A DNA stretch of 64,000 nt from Tritonibacter scottomollicae. Its GTDB lineage: Bacteria; Pseudomonadota; Alphaproteobacteria; Rhodobacterales; Rhodobacteraceae. The stretch covers positions 186,001 through 250,000 of the forward strand of contig NZ_PVUF01000003.1 of assembly GCF_003003215.1 (NCBI RefSeq), written 5' to 3'. Made by a program: the position numbers and the translations under genes. How positions within the stretch are numbered: position 1 is the first letter of the stretch; each line of letters begins with the position of its first letter. Shown here piece after piece: positions 44,457 through 54,301 of this stretch. The notes beneath the pieces are model-generated. The model saw only the letters and a list, made by a program, of their open reading frames with translations, did no database searches and was not told where the DNA came from.

Positions 44457-44669
44457 ATGAGACGCCATGATGTACCGCCTGCCTCGACGGACTTGCTGTC
44501 CGCCACGCTCAGTTTCCTGACCGTGAACCTGCTGTGGATCTTCATCGTGCTGTGGTTGCTCTACGGGCTTGCGCCGGTGCTTCTGCTGGCCGTCGTGATG
44601 AACCACATGATCAACCGACTGGAGGTCCGCATGCTGTGGGCCCACCAGAAGTCGGAGCGACGCGCCTAA
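44457..44669 (+). CDS. small single-helix membrane protein
   Basis: A 70-residue protein with one long hydrophobic stretch (LSFLTVNLLWIFIVLWLLYGLAPVLLLAVVMNHMI) and a basic C-terminus. GGAGGGG before the ATG at 44457 is a strong ribosome site, which supports a real gene. No family is recognised. It lies 86 bp past the HisC-like gene on the same strand. Confidence 0.65.
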   Translation: MRRHDVPPASTDLLSATLSFLTVNLLWIFIVLWLLYGLAPVLLLAVVMNHMINRLEVRMLWAHQKSERRA

Positions 44670-45016
44670 GGCAGCTCGCAAGATCCGCCTGTGGGGATGC
44701 CAGCCGTCGACGCGTCGTCTCTGGTAGGCGCCTGCGGAGCGGAATTGATCTGCCCGCGAGATGCGGGCCGCGATCCATGTGTCTACATTCTAAGTGCGCT
44801 CTATGGCCATTGCGGACCGTAATCCGGCTTTGCGCCACTGCGCTCAGACTCTTCTTCTTGCCCCGCAAATGTGCACGCCGTTTTGAAACCGGAACCCGCG
44901 AAGGCGATCAGCCTGACAGAGGAGATATCACTCGCGGTTGAAAAGGCGGTCACGGGTCGAACGCCCGCCCCCGCCTTTCGCTGGCATGTTCTCTGACAAT
45001 GAGAGGGATCGCGCCG
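44670..45016. other. 347-bp intergenic stretch, terminator only
   Basis: It lies between the convergent small membrane protein and class V aminotransferase genes. Apart from the minus-strand terminator at 44941-44978 I see no gene, repeat or regulatory site. Confidence 0.5.
44941..44978 (-). terminator. class V aminotransferase terminator
   Basis: On the minus strand AAAGGCGG (44978-44971) pairs with CCGCCTTT (44949-44942) across a G/C-rich loop, giving a stem that ends in TTTT. Confidence 0.65.
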
Positions 45017-46234
45017 TCAGCCCGAATAGCTGCCGGACAGGACCCGTGTTGCGGCGTCGAGCGCGCCCTTGCCGTGAGGGATATCCAGCGCCGTCAGCCC
45101 TGTTTCGATCCCTCCCAGTAGCCCCATAATCATGTGACCATTCACATGCCCCATATGGCCAAGGCGGAAAAACCCGTGCCATTCCGAACTGTCAGGCGGC
45201 GCCATGCCCAACCCGATACCGAGGGTCAGGCCAAGGTTCTCTTCCAGCCACATCCGCAGATCCGTCGCCCGTGGCGATGGCAACCGCAACGCCGTCACGG
45301 CGTGAGAGCGCAGCGCGGGATCCGTGACATTCATCGCCAGCGCACCGCCCTCGCTCCAGCATTCACACGCCGCCCAAATGGCCCGCGCCAGCATTTCGTG
45401 ACGGGTCCAGACCTGCTCAATCCCCTCGGCGTGAAGGATGTCCAGCGCCGCGCGCAGCCCATAAAGGTGATGTGTTGGTGCGGTGCCGCCAAAGAACTGA
45501 TAGAAATACTCCGGGTTGGCGCGCGGGGTCCAATCCCAGTACCGGCTGACGCGCGGCAGCGCAGCACGGGCCTCGGCGGCCTTGTCGTTGAAGAACACAA
45601 ACGACATCCCCGCAGGCACCATCAGCCCCTTCTGGCTGCCGGTGACCATCACATCAACGCCCCAGGCATCCATTTCAAACCGATCACACCCCAGCGAAGC
45701 AATGCAGTCGGCCATCAACAACGCCGGGTGATCTGAGTGATCTATTGCGTCACGCAACCCGCTGATATCATTTCGAATTGATGTGGACGTATCCGTATGG
45801 ACGCCCAGCACAGCCTTGATTTCATGCCCCCGGTCCGAGGCCAGACGATCCGCGACCCGCGCCAGATCAAACGGGGCCTGCAGACCAAAATCCATCACCT
45901 CGATGTTGAGCCCCAGCGCCTCGGCCATCTCGCTCCAGCCATAGGCAAATCGCCCTGACGCCGGCACCAACACCTTGTCACCCTCCTTCAGAGTATTCGA
46001 CAAGGCCGCCTCCCAAGCCCCATGGCCATTGGCGATATAAATGGCGACATGGTGCTCGGTGCGCGCGACCTTGCGCAGGTCGGGGGGCAATGTGTTGGTC
46101 ATATCCACCAGCTCGCCCGCGTAGATATTCGGCGAGGCCCGGTGCATGGCTTGCAGCACCTCATCGGGCATGATCGACGGCCCCGGGATCGCCAGATATG
46201 ATCGCCCGGACGAGAGTTTCACAGAATCGCGCAT
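45017..46234 (-). CDS. class V aminotransferase (alanine/serine--glyoxylate type)
   Basis: A 405-residue PLP enzyme of the class V group near serine-glyoxylate and alanine-glyoxylate aminotransferases. Visible features are IPGPSIMPDEVLQAM near the start, ANGHGAWEAALSNTLKEGDKVLV near 74-96, and the PLP lysine in VTGSQKGLMVPAGMSFV near 202. The C-terminal FFRLGHMGHVN with its Arg is typical of the group that binds a substrate carboxylate. It probably works in glyoxylate or serine-cycle metabolism. The ATG at 46234 has AGGA ten bases upstream. It is divergent from the ABC exporter. Confidence 0.88.
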   Translation of the reverse strand: MRDSVKLSSGRSYLAIPGPSIMPDEVLQAMHRASPNIYAGELVDMTNTLPPDLRKVARTEHHVAIYIANGHGAWEAALSNTLKEGDKVLVPASGRFAYGWSEMAEALGLNIEVMDFGLQAPFDLARVADRLASDRGHEIKAVLGVHTDTSTSIRNDISGLRDAIDHSDHPALLMADCIASLGCDRFEMDAWGVDVMVTGSQKGLMVPAGMSFVFFNDKAAEARAALPRVSRYWDWTPRANPEYFYQFFGGTAPTHHLYGLRAALDILHAEGIEQVWTRHEMLARAIWAACECWSEGGALAMNVTDPALRSHAVTALRLPSPRATDLRMWLEENLGLTLGIGLGMAPPDSSEWHGFFRLGHMGHVNGHMIMGLLGGIETGLTALDIPHGKGALDAATRVLSGSYSG

Positions 46235-46466
46235 GTTCGAATGTCCTGCTGGGTGCTCCAAGTCAGGGTCTGATCGCAAAATCGACCCGGAGCTTATTTG
46301 AAAATCTCAGGCAGCCTAGCGCAGCCCCGGCTGAGGTCAATTGCCAAGCAGGCGCCGACCCAGCCGTTGCAGATGGCTTGCACGCTGCAGCTAAGCTGCT
46401 TAAATGTCGGGACTTGTCGCAAGAAACGCGGCGCATCGACACGTTTCTACGCATGGGAAGAGCACA

Positions 46467-48326
46467 ATGAGCACGCAATACATGTCCTCGCGCGAGTTGT
46501 TGCGCTGGCTCTGGCGCGGCTACCTACGGCATCATGTGGGATTGCTGTCGATCGCCATCTTCTTCATGCTGCTCGAAGGGGCCTCCGTCGGCGGGCTCAG
46601 CTATATGATGCAGCCGATGTTTGACCTGGTGTTCGTCGACGGCAGTTCGGATGCGCTGATCTGGGTCAGCATTGCCTTTTTTGGCATTTTTCTGCTCCGC
46701 GGGATCAGCTCGGTGACGCAGAAGGTCATATTGGCCACCATCAACCAGCGCTCCGAAGCGCATATGCGGACCGACATGCTGGATCGGCTGATCCATCAGG
46801 ACGCCAGCTTTCACCAGCATCACCCGCCCGGCTTTCTGATCCAGCGCGTTCAATCCGACGTCTCTGCCATCAACCAGGTCTGGCAGGCGATCATCACAGG
46901 GTCCGGACGCGACGTGGCGCAGCTCGTCGCGGTGCTTGGCGTGGCGATCAGCGTAGACTGGCGCTGGACCGCCATCATGCTGATCGGCGTGCCCCTACTA
47001 GTGCTGCCGCTTTCCATCGTACAGCGCTACGTGCGCAAGAAGGCCAGCCAGGCGCGCGATCTTGGCGCGGTGCAGGCCACGCGTCTCGACGAAGTGTTTC
47101 ACGGCATCGTCCCGATCAAGCTGAACCGGCTTGAGAGCTATCAAACCGGGCGCTACCGCACTGCGACAACAGCGTTTGTGCGCGCTCAGATCAAGGCGGC
47201 ACTTGGTGCTTCGTCGACCTCTGGTCTGGTGGACCTGATGGCCGGACTGGGTGTGATGTGCGTGATTCTGTTTGGTGGTCGCGAGATCATCAACGGCGAC
47301 AAAACCGTTGGCGAATTCATGAGCTTCTTCACCGCGATCGGCCTCGCCTTTGACCCGATGCGGCGTCTCGCCTCGATCATGGGGGTCTGGCAGGCTGCCG
47401 CCGCCGCCATGGAGCGCATCAAGGAGCTGATCGATGCGCCGATTACACTGGTCTCGCCGACAGATCCGAAGCCAGCCCCGACCGGCCTGCCGGAAATCCG
47501 TTTGGACAGCGTGAACCTGTTCTACGGCGAGGCACATATTCTGCGCGATCTGTCACTGGTCGCCGAAGCGGGCAAGACCACCGCATTGGTGGGCGCCTCC
47601 GGGGCGGGTAAATCCACCATTTTCAACATCCTGACACGTCTTGTGGACCCGCAGGAAGGATCCGTGACGCTGAATGGCACGGAGGTCCGGGATCTCGATC
47701 TCGGCGACCTGCGCAACCTGTTCTCCGTGGTGACGCAGGATGCATTGCTGTTCGACGAAACCCTGAAGGAGAACATTCTGCTGGGGCGGACCGATGTCAG
47801 CGACGAGCGCCTGACCGAAGTTCTGGACGCGGCCCATGTGTCGGACTTTCTGCACAAGATGCCAGACGGGCTTGAGACACGGGTGGGGCCGCGCGGCTCT
47901 GCCCTGTCCGGCGGTCAACGCCAACGGGTGGTGATTGCCCGTGCCCTGTTGCGCGACACACCGTTGCTGCTGCTGGACGAGGCGACCTCGGCGCTTGATG
48001 CACAATCGGAAAAGGTGGTGCAGCAGGCGTTGGAGAAACTCTCTGGCGGACGCACGACAATCGTGATCGCACACCGGCTCTCGACCATCCGTGCCGCTGA
48101 CAAGATCGTGGTGATGGAACGCGGCCGGGTGATGGACGAAGGCCGTCACGAGGATCTGTTGGAGCGCGGCGGGATCTACGCCGACCTTTACAGGCTGCAG
48201 TTTCAGGATGGCAAAACGGTGATCGATACCGATGGGGTCAATGCGCAACTCACACGCAACGAAAACCGCAACGATGGTGAACAAGCCGGTCTGTTGCGTC
48301 GGTTCGCCCGCCGTCTGTTCGGCTGA
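46467..48326 (+). CDS. MsbA-like ABC exporter (fused membrane and ATPase domains)
   Basis: A 619-residue half-transporter with six transmembrane helices (residues about 20-310) and an ATP-binding domain (about 345-590). Walker A is VGASGAGKSTIFNIL, the Q-loop is SVVTQDALLF, the signature is ALSGGQRQRVVIARAL, and Walker B is LLLLDEATSALD. All catalytic residues are present. Close to MsbA/LipA-type flippases for lipid A or other lipids, but drug export is possible. GGAAGAG precedes the ATG at 46467. A C-terminal tail of about 35 residues follows the ATPase domain. Confidence 0.9.
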   Translation: MSTQYMSSRELLRWLWRGYLRHHVGLLSIAIFFMLLEGASVGGLSYMMQPMFDLVFVDGSSDALIWVSIAFFGIFLLRGISSVTQKVILATINQRSEAHMRTDMLDRLIHQDASFHQHHPPGFLIQRVQSDVSAINQVWQAIITGSGRDVAQLVAVLGVAISVDWRWTAIMLIGVPLLVLPLSIVQRYVRKKASQARDLGAVQATRLDEVFHGIVPIKLNRLESYQTGRYRTATTAFVRAQIKAALGASSTSGLVDLMAGLGVMCVILFGGREIINGDKTVGEFMSFFTAIGLAFDPMRRLASIMGVWQAAAAAMERIKELIDAPITLVSPTDPKPAPTGLPEIRLDSVNLFYGEAHILRDLSLVAEAGKTTALVGASGAGKSTIFNILTRLVDPQEGSVTLNGTEVRDLDLGDLRNLFSVVTQDALLFDETLKENILLGRTDVSDERLTEVLDAAHVSDFLHKMPDGLETRVGPRGSALSGGQRQRVVIARALLRDTPLLLLDEATSALDAQSEKVVQQALEKLSGGRTTIVIAHRLSTIRAADKIVVMERGRVMDEGRHEDLLERGGIYADLYRLQFQDGKTVIDTDGVNAQLTRNENRNDGEQAGLLRRFARRLFG

Positions 48327-48428
48327 ACAACACGCTGGCCTTTCCCTAGTTTGGACGACCGCTTGAACTTTGGCTCTGGCCGCGTCACATCTTGGCCAAC
48401 GCCCAAACCCAAGAGAGGGAGACCCAGC

Positions 48429-49175
48429 ATGGCAAATCGCCGCATCCTCCGCCTATCCGGCTCAGAAACCCGCGATTTCCTGCAGGGGCTGGTCACCAAT
48501 GACGTCGGCAAGCTGGATCAGGGGATGGTCTATGCCGCGATGCTCACCCCGCAGGGAAAGTACCTGGCGGATTTCTTTATGGTCCCCGATGGCGATGCCG
48601 TGCTGCTAGACGTGGCAGAAGAGCTCGCGGATGGGCTGAGCAAACGCCTGAAGATGTACAAGCTGCGCGCTGATGTCACCCTTGAGGACAGCACGCTGAA
48701 GCTGCGCCGGGGCACCGGAGAGGCGCCCGATGGCGCATTTGCCGATCCCCGTCATCCCGATCTCGGCTGGCGGCTCTATGGAGAAGAGGCAGGAGATGAC
48801 GACAGCGATTGGGATGCGATCCGCGTGGCGCATGTGATCCCCGAAACCGGGATTGAGTTGTCCCCGGACAGTTTCATTCTCGAAGTCGGGTTCGAGCGGC
48901 TGAATGGCGTCGATTTCCGCAAAGGCTGCTATGTCGGGCAGGAAGTCACTGCCCGCATGAAGCACAAGACAGAACTGCGCAAAGGTCTGCAACAGGTCGA
49001 GATCGAGGGCAGCGCCCCGGTTGGCGCAAAGATCACCGCCGACGGCAAACCGGTTGGGCAGGTCTTTACGCAGGCCGAGGGCAAGGCGATCGCCTATCTG
49101 CGCTATGACCGCGCAAAGGGTGCGCTGCAAGCCGAAGAGGCCGAGCTGCGCTGGCCAGCGGGCGCGACCTCCTAA
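48429..49175 (+). CDS. ygfZ: tRNA-modifying/Fe-S assembly protein YgfZ
   Basis: Folate-binding protein of the GcvT-like family that supports maturation and repair of certain iron-sulfur enzymes. The 248 residues carry the family signature FRKGCYVGQEVTARMKHK near 175-192, whose Cys is essential in E. coli, plus the N-terminal FLQGLVTNDV. AGGGAG precedes the ATG at 48429. It lies about 100 bp past the ABC exporter on the same strand. Confidence 0.95.
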   Translation: MANRRILRLSGSETRDFLQGLVTNDVGKLDQGMVYAAMLTPQGKYLADFFMVPDGDAVLLDVAEELADGLSKRLKMYKLRADVTLEDSTLKLRRGTGEAPDGAFADPRHPDLGWRLYGEEAGDDDSDWDAIRVAHVIPETGIELSPDSFILEVGFERLNGVDFRKGCYVGQEVTARMKHKTELRKGLQQVEIEGSAPVGAKITADGKPVGQVFTQAEGKAIAYLRYDRAKGALQAEEAELRWPAGATS

Positions 49176-49287
49176 ACCGCCCCCCCCGGAGCACAGCCCT
49201 GCCTATCTCAGTTGTGGAATATTTAAAATTTGCGCTCTAAGGTGTCGCCGACCGCTTTCGTTTGGGAGGCGCAAAGGGAACAAATTT

Positions 49288-49848
49288 ATGAATTTTCGAC
49301 ATCTGATGGGTGCGGTCGGGCTAACGGTTCTGGCATTGCCAGCAGCGGCAGACCATTATTGGGAATATGGCGACTGGCGGGTCAACATTACTGACGAAAC
49401 CGCAGGCCAGAATGTGCGTCGATATTGCCGCGCAAGCACCGGTGGCGATGGCATGCCGACGCTATGGTTGGAATTCAGCGATGGCGATACAGGCCCGCCA
49501 CATGGCTATCCAACCCCGACATATTCCACCAGCGCACCGCGCGGCTATCGCACGCAGGTGGGCAACGCACAGGGCGTGGCATTTGTCTTTGATCAACAGG
49601 GCACATTCTTTGGCGTTGCCGAGGGCGGCATCGACGAAGAGGGGATCGCCTGGGCCGCTGCCAGTCCGCGCTGGCAGGATGTGAAAAATATGCTGCTATG
49701 GATGAAGGCCGCCTCGCAAATGGAGGTGCGCGCCCTGGATGCCTACCGTGCGAGCACTCAGGTCTATGTTGCCTCGATGAACGGCTTTACCGCAGCCTAT
49801 GGCAAGATGATGGACAGCTGCGGTCACTCGATCGAGATCCCACGATAG
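49288..49848 (+). CDS. secreted protein of unknown function
   Basis: A 186-residue protein with a Sec signal peptide (MGAVGLTVLALPAAADHYW, cleavage near residue 21). The mature part begins with a run of Trp/Tyr (HYWEYGDWRVNI), has two cysteines (RRYCRAS and DSCGHS) that may form a disulfide, and no recognised domain. It is probably periplasmic. AAAGGGAAC precedes the ATG at 49288. It is convergent with efp across repeat module E. Confidence 0.65.
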   Translation: MNFRHLMGAVGLTVLALPAAADHYWEYGDWRVNITDETAGQNVRRYCRASTGGDGMPTLWLEFSDGDTGPPHGYPTPTYSTSAPRGYRTQVGNAQGVAFVFDQQGTFFGVAEGGIDEEGIAWAAASPRWQDVKNMLLWMKAASQMEVRALDAYRASTQVYVASMNGFTAAYGKMMDSCGHSIEIPR

Positions 49849-49863
49849 AGCGTGTCAGATGAC

Positions 49864-49940
49864 GACGGGGGGCTCCCGCCCGTCGCTATCGCATGGGACA
49901 TGCGACATCTCCCGTTGGGCCGGGCGCCGCTGCGCGGCGC
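49864..49940 (+). repeat. four-hairpin intergenic module, copy E (last hairpin missing)
   Basis: H1 is GACGGG/CCCGTC (49864-49884). H2 is TCGCATG-GGA-CATGCGA (49889-49905). The anchor GTTGGGCC is at 49914-49921. H3 is GCGCCGC-TGC-GCGGCGC (49924-49940). H4 and the AAACCC end are absent. Confidence 0.75.
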
Positions 49941-49962
49941 GATCGACCCAGACGCCTGACAC

Positions 49963-49998
49963 AAAGAAGCCCCGGAACCATGCGCTGGCCCGGGGCTT
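49963..49998 (-). terminator. efp terminator
   Basis: On the minus strand AAGCCCCGG pairs with CCGGGGCTT (49967-49975 with 49990-49998) across 14 bases, followed by CTTTG. It lies 20 bases past the efp stop. Confidence 0.75.
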
Positions 49999-50018
49999 TG
50001 GTCATCTTGTGGCGCGGA

Positions 50019-50582
50019 TCAGGCGCGTTCCGAATATTCCATGGTCTCGGTGTTGACGATGATCATCTCATCCTGGCCGACGAAGGGCGGCACCATGACC
50101 TTCACACCATTGTCCAGGATCGCCGGCTTGAAGGAATTCGCCGCGGTCTGACCTTTGACGACCGGCTCTGTCTCGACGATCTGGCAGGTCACTTTTTGCG
50201 GTACGGTCGCATTCAGCGCCTCGGCGTCATAGAACTCCACCACGATGGTCATGCCATCCTGCAGGAACGGGCGACGTTCGCCCAGCAGCTCGGCAGGCAA
50301 TTCGATCTGCTCGTATGTTTCGGTATCCATGAACACCAGCATGCCGTCGGTCTCGTAAAGGAACTGCTGATCCTTCTGCTCCAGACGTACGCGTTCGACC
50401 TTGTCCGCAGACCGGAACCGCTCGTTCAACTTGGAGCCGTTACGCAGGTTGCGCATCTCGACCTGGGCAAAGGCCCCCCCCTTGCCGGGCTTCACATGGT
50501 CGACCTTGACCGCGGCCCACAGACCGTCGTTGTGCTCCAGAACGTTGCCGGGGCGGATCTCGTTGCCGTTGATCTTGGGCAT
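50019..50582 (-). CDS. efp: translation elongation factor P
   Basis: Helps ribosomes form peptide bonds at polyproline stretches. The 187 residues are the full three-domain form. The tip loop is VKPGKGGAF with Lys34, the residue modified by beta-lysylation (EpmA) in lysine-type EF-P. The C-terminal signature [20 protein letters not shown] is normal. No epmA or epmB is in the window. It is divergent from the DUF6280 gene. Confidence 0.97.
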   Translation of the reverse strand: MPKINGNEIRPGNVLEHNDGLWAAVKVDHVKPGKGGAFAQVEMRNLRNGSKLNERFRSADKVERVRLEQKDQQFLYETDGMLVFMDTETYEQIELPAELLGERRPFLQDGMTIVVEFYDAEALNATVPQKVTCQIVETEPVVKGQTAANSFKPAILDNGVKVMVPPFVGQDEMIIVNTETMEYSERA

Positions 50583-50808
50583 GGAAAACTCTTTCAGGTG
50601 GTTGATGACAGCTTTGCCCCTCCTATATCCGGGTGAGGAAAGGCTGACAAGATGACGATATATCGTGTGTCATGGTCGAAAGACCGCGAAATAGGCATGC
50701 ACAAGGTGCATAAATGATATGCATCTTTGGGGTACCCGAATCGTCACAATTCCGCCATAAGAAGCGACACGCCGAAAATGCAATAGCAAGAACAACAAAG
50801 GAAACGAG

Positions 50809-51126
50809 ATGCGAGATTTCGTTGACGGCACCGCATTCAATAACGAACAGGGCAACCGGGCGCGCAAGCTTTTTGCCGCTGTTGTGCTGGCTGCCTTGGA
50901 TGATGCCATTGCCGACGACAAGAAATACGGCAACGGACCCGAGCAGATCGCCCGCTGGGCACGTTCGCGCGATGGGCGTGAAGTGTTGACCTGCGCAGGT
51001 ATCGACCCCAACGAGCGTGTGGTCGAAGGCCTGATGGACTTCGTTGGTCGTGGTGTTCGGACCTCTGTCGCGCTGTCGCGCGAAGAAAGTGAACGCCGGA
51101 ATGCTGCGCAGGCCGAAGCGGCCTGA
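50809..51126 (+). CDS. DUF6280-family protein of unknown function
   Basis: A 105-residue helical, soluble protein (FNNEQGNRARKLFAAVVLAALDDAIADD, then GNGPEQIARWARSRDGREVLTCAGIDPNERV). I recall this sequence type as conserved across Rhodobacteraceae under the name DUF6280. The helices and single Cys give no clue to function. AAAGGAAACGAG precedes the ATG at 50809. The upstream region shared with efp contains ATGCA repeats (TGCAT-N7-ATGCA at 50707-50723). A terminator follows. Confidence 0.75.
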   Translation: MRDFVDGTAFNNEQGNRARKLFAAVVLAALDDAIADDKKYGNGPEQIARWARSRDGREVLTCAGIDPNERVVEGLMDFVGRGVRTSVALSREESERRNAAQAEAA

Positions 51127-51438
51127 TCGCACATAAATAAGCTGCCAAGCTGATTTGAGAAAAGCGCGTCCTGGGGGGCGCGTTTTTCTTTTGGGCGATA
51201 CGTTTAGCGCATCGCTGAGCCGTGCAGGCCGTAGGCTCTCAGGCGATTTTGGACCGCAATCACGTGGCCCAAGGGCGCCACGCGGCAACCTCGCCGAAAC
51301 ACACGTGGCGCATCACGCGAACAGCCTGCTCCGGCCGTTTGACGCCCCTCGCGATCCCTGATCCGTCGCTTGCGTGATTGACCTAGCGGCCCGCGACGGT
51401 GCAACTGTCCCCAGTAGATCTGGCAAGCGAGACTCCCG
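51127..51438. other. 312-bp intergenic stretch upstream of cobQ
   Basis: It begins with the DUF6280 terminator. Further on I see no gene and no B12-box (GCCACTG) or other cobalamin riboswitch element, although the downstream gene is cobQ. TTGACC near 51378 may be a -35 box. Confidence 0.45.
51160..51192 (+). terminator. DUF6280 gene terminator
   Basis: AAAAGCGCG and CGCGTTTTT flank TCCTGGGGGG. The stem has one unpaired base and is followed by a T-rich run. Confidence 0.7.
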
Positions 51439-52905
51439 ATGGGCACCAAGGCAATCATGATACAGGGCACCGGCAGCAATGTGGGCAAGTCGATGCTTGT
51501 CGCAGGTCTGGCACGGGCGTTGCGTCGCCGGGGCCTGTCGGTTGCACCATTCAAGTCACAGAACATGTCCAACAATGCCGCCGTCACCTCTGACGGAGGC
51601 GAGATTGGCCGGGCGCAAGCCTTGCAAGCCCGTGCTGCGGGGCTGCCCCCGCATACCGATATGAACCCGGTGCTGTTGAAGCCGGAAACCGACACCGGCG
51701 CGCAGGTAATCGTGCAGGGCAAGCGGCGCGGCACCCGTGCGGCGGGGTCTTTCATGCGCGACAAGACAGGCTTGCTGGAGGCCGCGCTGGAGAGCTTTCA
51801 TCGCCTTGCCGCCCAGCATGACATTGTTCTCATCGAGGGCGCCGGCTCACCGGCAGAAACCAATCTGCGCAAGGGCGATATCGCCAATATGGGCTTTGCA
51901 GAGGCCGCAGGGGTGCCGGTGGTCCTGGTGGGCGACATCCATCGTGGCGGCGTGATTGCGCAGATTGTCGGCACTCATACGGTGCTCGATGCGGGCGACC
52001 GTGCCCGCATAAAAGGCTTTGCGGTCAATCGCTTTCGTGGTGACCTTAGCCTGTTTGACGGCGGTCGCGACGATATTTCCCGCTGGACCGACTGGCCCTC
52101 CCTCGGCGTGGTGCCGTGGTTCTGGGACGCCTGGAAGCTACCCGCCGAGGACATGATGGACATCGCCTCCCACGCGGGCGGAGGCTGCAAGATCGTGGTG
52201 CCTCAGCTGGAGCGGATGGCCAATTTCGACGATCTGGACCCATTGGCCGCCGAGCCGGATGTCACCATTGAAATCGTCCCACCCGGACGGGCGCTTCCGG
52301 GGGACGCCGATCTGGTGCTGATCCCCGGCTCCAAATCGACCATCGGCGATCTCGCCTATCTGCGCGCGCAGGGCTGGGATATCGACATCCTCGCCCACCA
52401 CCGGCGCGGTGGACATGTGCTGGGCCTTTGCGGTGGCTACCAGATGCTCGGCAAGACCATCGATGACCCGGATGGCGTCGATGGCTCCCCGGGCACGGTG
52501 GAGGGGCTGGGGCTTCTGAATGTGCATACCGTGATGGACGGGGACAAACGCGTCACCCTGAGCGACGCGCAGACACGCGACGGCGCCCTGCCCGTTTCCG
52601 GCTATGAGATCCACATGGGCCGAACAACGGGCCCCGACTGCGCGCGCGCCTGGCTGACAGTGCAGGGTCGCGACGAAGGCGCGGCCTCAACAGATGGCCG
52701 CGTGCGCGGGTCCTATCTGCATGGCCTGTTCACATCGGATGCGTTTCGAGCCCACTTCCTGAGTTCTCTCGGTCATAGCTCATCCATCGGATACGATGCC
52801 GGGGTGGAAGATACCCTGGATGCGCTGGCCGCGCACCTCGAAGAATATATGAATGTGGATCTCCTGCTGGAATTGGCAGACCCCATTCCCGGCCTGACGC
52901 GCTGA
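51439..52905 (+). CDS. cobQ: cobyric acid synthase
   Basis: Amidates four carboxyl groups of adenosylcobyrinic diamide in vitamin B12 synthesis. The 488 residues comprise the ATP-binding domain ([22 protein letters not shown] at the start, KSQNMSNNA near 39) and the glutaminase-like domain with [15 protein letters not shown] (Cys near 333) and GSYLHGLF with the His. No other cob gene is next to it, so this is an isolated pathway gene here. The ATG at 51439 starts the conserved domain. Confidence 0.96.
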   Translation: MGTKAIMIQGTGSNVGKSMLVAGLARALRRRGLSVAPFKSQNMSNNAAVTSDGGEIGRAQALQARAAGLPPHTDMNPVLLKPETDTGAQVIVQGKRRGTRAAGSFMRDKTGLLEAALESFHRLAAQHDIVLIEGAGSPAETNLRKGDIANMGFAEAAGVPVVLVGDIHRGGVIAQIVGTHTVLDAGDRARIKGFAVNRFRGDLSLFDGGRDDISRWTDWPSLGVVPWFWDAWKLPAEDMMDIASHAGGGCKIVVPQLERMANFDDLDPLAAEPDVTIEIVPPGRALPGDADLVLIPGSKSTIGDLAYLRAQGWDIDILAHHRRGGHVLGLCGGYQMLGKTIDDPDGVDGSPGTVEGLGLLNVHTVMDGDKRVTLSDAQTRDGALPVSGYEIHMGRTTGPDCARAWLTVQGRDEGAASTDGRVRGSYLHGLFTSDAFRAHFLSSLGHSSSIGYDAGVEDTLDALAAHLEEYMNVDLLLELADPIPGLTR

Positions 52906-52977
52906 CGCACTGAGAACTCAGGCCTGCCGCGACCGGCGCCGTGCGTTGCACGACGTCCAAGTGCGTTCATTCACAGG

Positions 52978-54225
52978 TCAGAGCAGCTCTTGAGATGCGA
53001 GTGCACGCTGGATTTCGCGGCGCACCAGCTTGCGCACATTGCGGGTGATGCGCTCGCCAAGGGGGCCCTGAAGCTCCTCTCGTACGATGTCGGACACCAA
53101 TGCGCGCAGCGCGTCCTCGTCAAGGAAGTCCTCGGCAGAAGACAAGGCCTCCATGGCGACCTCTTCCGTGGCGCCGCGTGCCACTGCACCGATCTCATCC
53201 TCTGCAGGCTCCCGCGCGGAGACAAAACTGTCGGCTGCGACGTCGTCCTGCTGGTGATCTTCCCACTGAATGGTCTCGACCGAGGGGCCACTGTGCGGCA
53301 CCGCCTCGATATCGTCTTCGTTCAGGTCGGGCACAGCAGTGCCATTACGGTCGGCAGCCGCCTCATCTGTGTTCCGACCGGCGGTTTCCAGTTCCGCGAT
53401 ACGACGCACGACGGCCGCGACACGGGCGCTCTGCTCGCGCGGCGTGTCCTGCGCCTTGGGTGCTGGATCCTGAACCGCATCCGTCACCTGCGCCTCGGTG
53501 TTGGTTTCTGCGCCGGTCTCTGTGCCTGTTTCTGCATCGGCCAGGCTATCAAACAGTTTCGCCTCCGGATCGCGCCAGGGTGCGTCATCCCCGGCCTCCA
53601 CAGAGGGCCCTCCCGCAGGCAGTGCTGCCTCAAGCGAGCTCGTCGACCGTCTCAGCTGGATCGGATCCGCCGCTCCGATCTCCTCGGTGTCCTCCACCGC
53701 GACGAAAGGCGCTTCGGCAATTTCTTCATCCCTGTCCGCCCCGGATGACCCTTCGCAGGGCGACAGCTCCGCATCACCCTGCGGCAATGGTTTTGCCACT
53801 GAGGCCAATATGCGTGTGGCCTCATTACGGGATTGCTCTGTGACAGGATCGCGCCGCGTGGACAGGTTGACCTTCGCAATCTGGCGCACCGACTCTGCGC
53901 GGGCGGATGAATCCTCCGCCGCCGCAGTCGCATCGGGCTTGAACGGCGCCACAACCGACGCCTTCTCGCGTGCATCGTGATCTTGCTGGGGTTGCCCCTC
54001 GCGCCCATTTTCAGAGGTCGGCGCGCTCTGGCTTTCCTGCGGTGTATCCTCCGACAGGTCAGAGGCCGGAACCCGCAGCGCAGGTGTCAGCACCAGGCGG
54101 GTTGCAGGCCTGCCTTCGTTGCGTGTCGGCGATGCACTGTCCCCATGACCATTGGTCTCACTGACCAGACGGCGGATGGAGGACAATACATCCTCGATTT
54201 CGGAGTGCGTAACGGGTTCAGACAT
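52978..54225 (-). CDS. popZ: PopZ-like (DUF2497) cell-pole organising protein, long acidic form
   Basis: A 415-residue protein in three parts. An N-terminal short helix (HSEIEDVLSSIRRLVSE, 7-23) matches the EIL.SIRR motif of PopZ. About 320 acidic, disordered residues rich in Glu, Asp, Ala, Thr and Pro follow. A C-terminal helical block (FLDEDALRALVSDIVREELQGPLGERITRNVRKLVRREIQRAL) matches the PopZ oligomerisation region. Caulobacter PopZ is about 177 residues, so the linker here is far longer. The neighbours tolC and pcm upstream on the same strand match what I recall of the Caulobacter popZ neighbourhood. The call rests on architecture and synteny; the function in polar organisation is inferred. 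Confidence 0.75.
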   Translation of the reverse strand: MSEPVTHSEIEDVLSSIRRLVSETNGHGDSASPTRNEGRPATRLVLTPALRVPASDLSEDTPQESQSAPTSENGREGQPQQDHDAREKASVVAPFKPDATAAAEDSSARAESVRQIAKVNLSTRRDPVTEQSRNEATRILASVAKPLPQGDAELSPCEGSSGADRDEEIAEAPFVAVEDTEEIGAADPIQLRRSTSSLEAALPAGGPSVEAGDDAPWRDPEAKLFDSLADAETGTETGAETNTEAQVTDAVQDPAPKAQDTPREQSARVAAVVRRIAELETAGRNTDEAAADRNGTAVPDLNEDDIEAVPHSGPSVETIQWEDHQQDDVAADSFVSAREPAEDEIGAVARGATEEVAMEALSSAEDFLDEDALRALVSDIVREELQGPLGERITRNVRKLVRREIQRALASQELL

Positions 54226-54301
54226 TTTTATGAGCCAAGATCACCTCTTAGGGGCAAGTCTAGCCAGCTTGCGCCCATCACACAACAGCAACGTCAGACG
54301 A

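Noticed and set aside
51194-51438. Cobalamin riboswitch upstream of cobQ
   Set aside because: Looked for the B12 box and conserved hairpins because of the gene; none is present.
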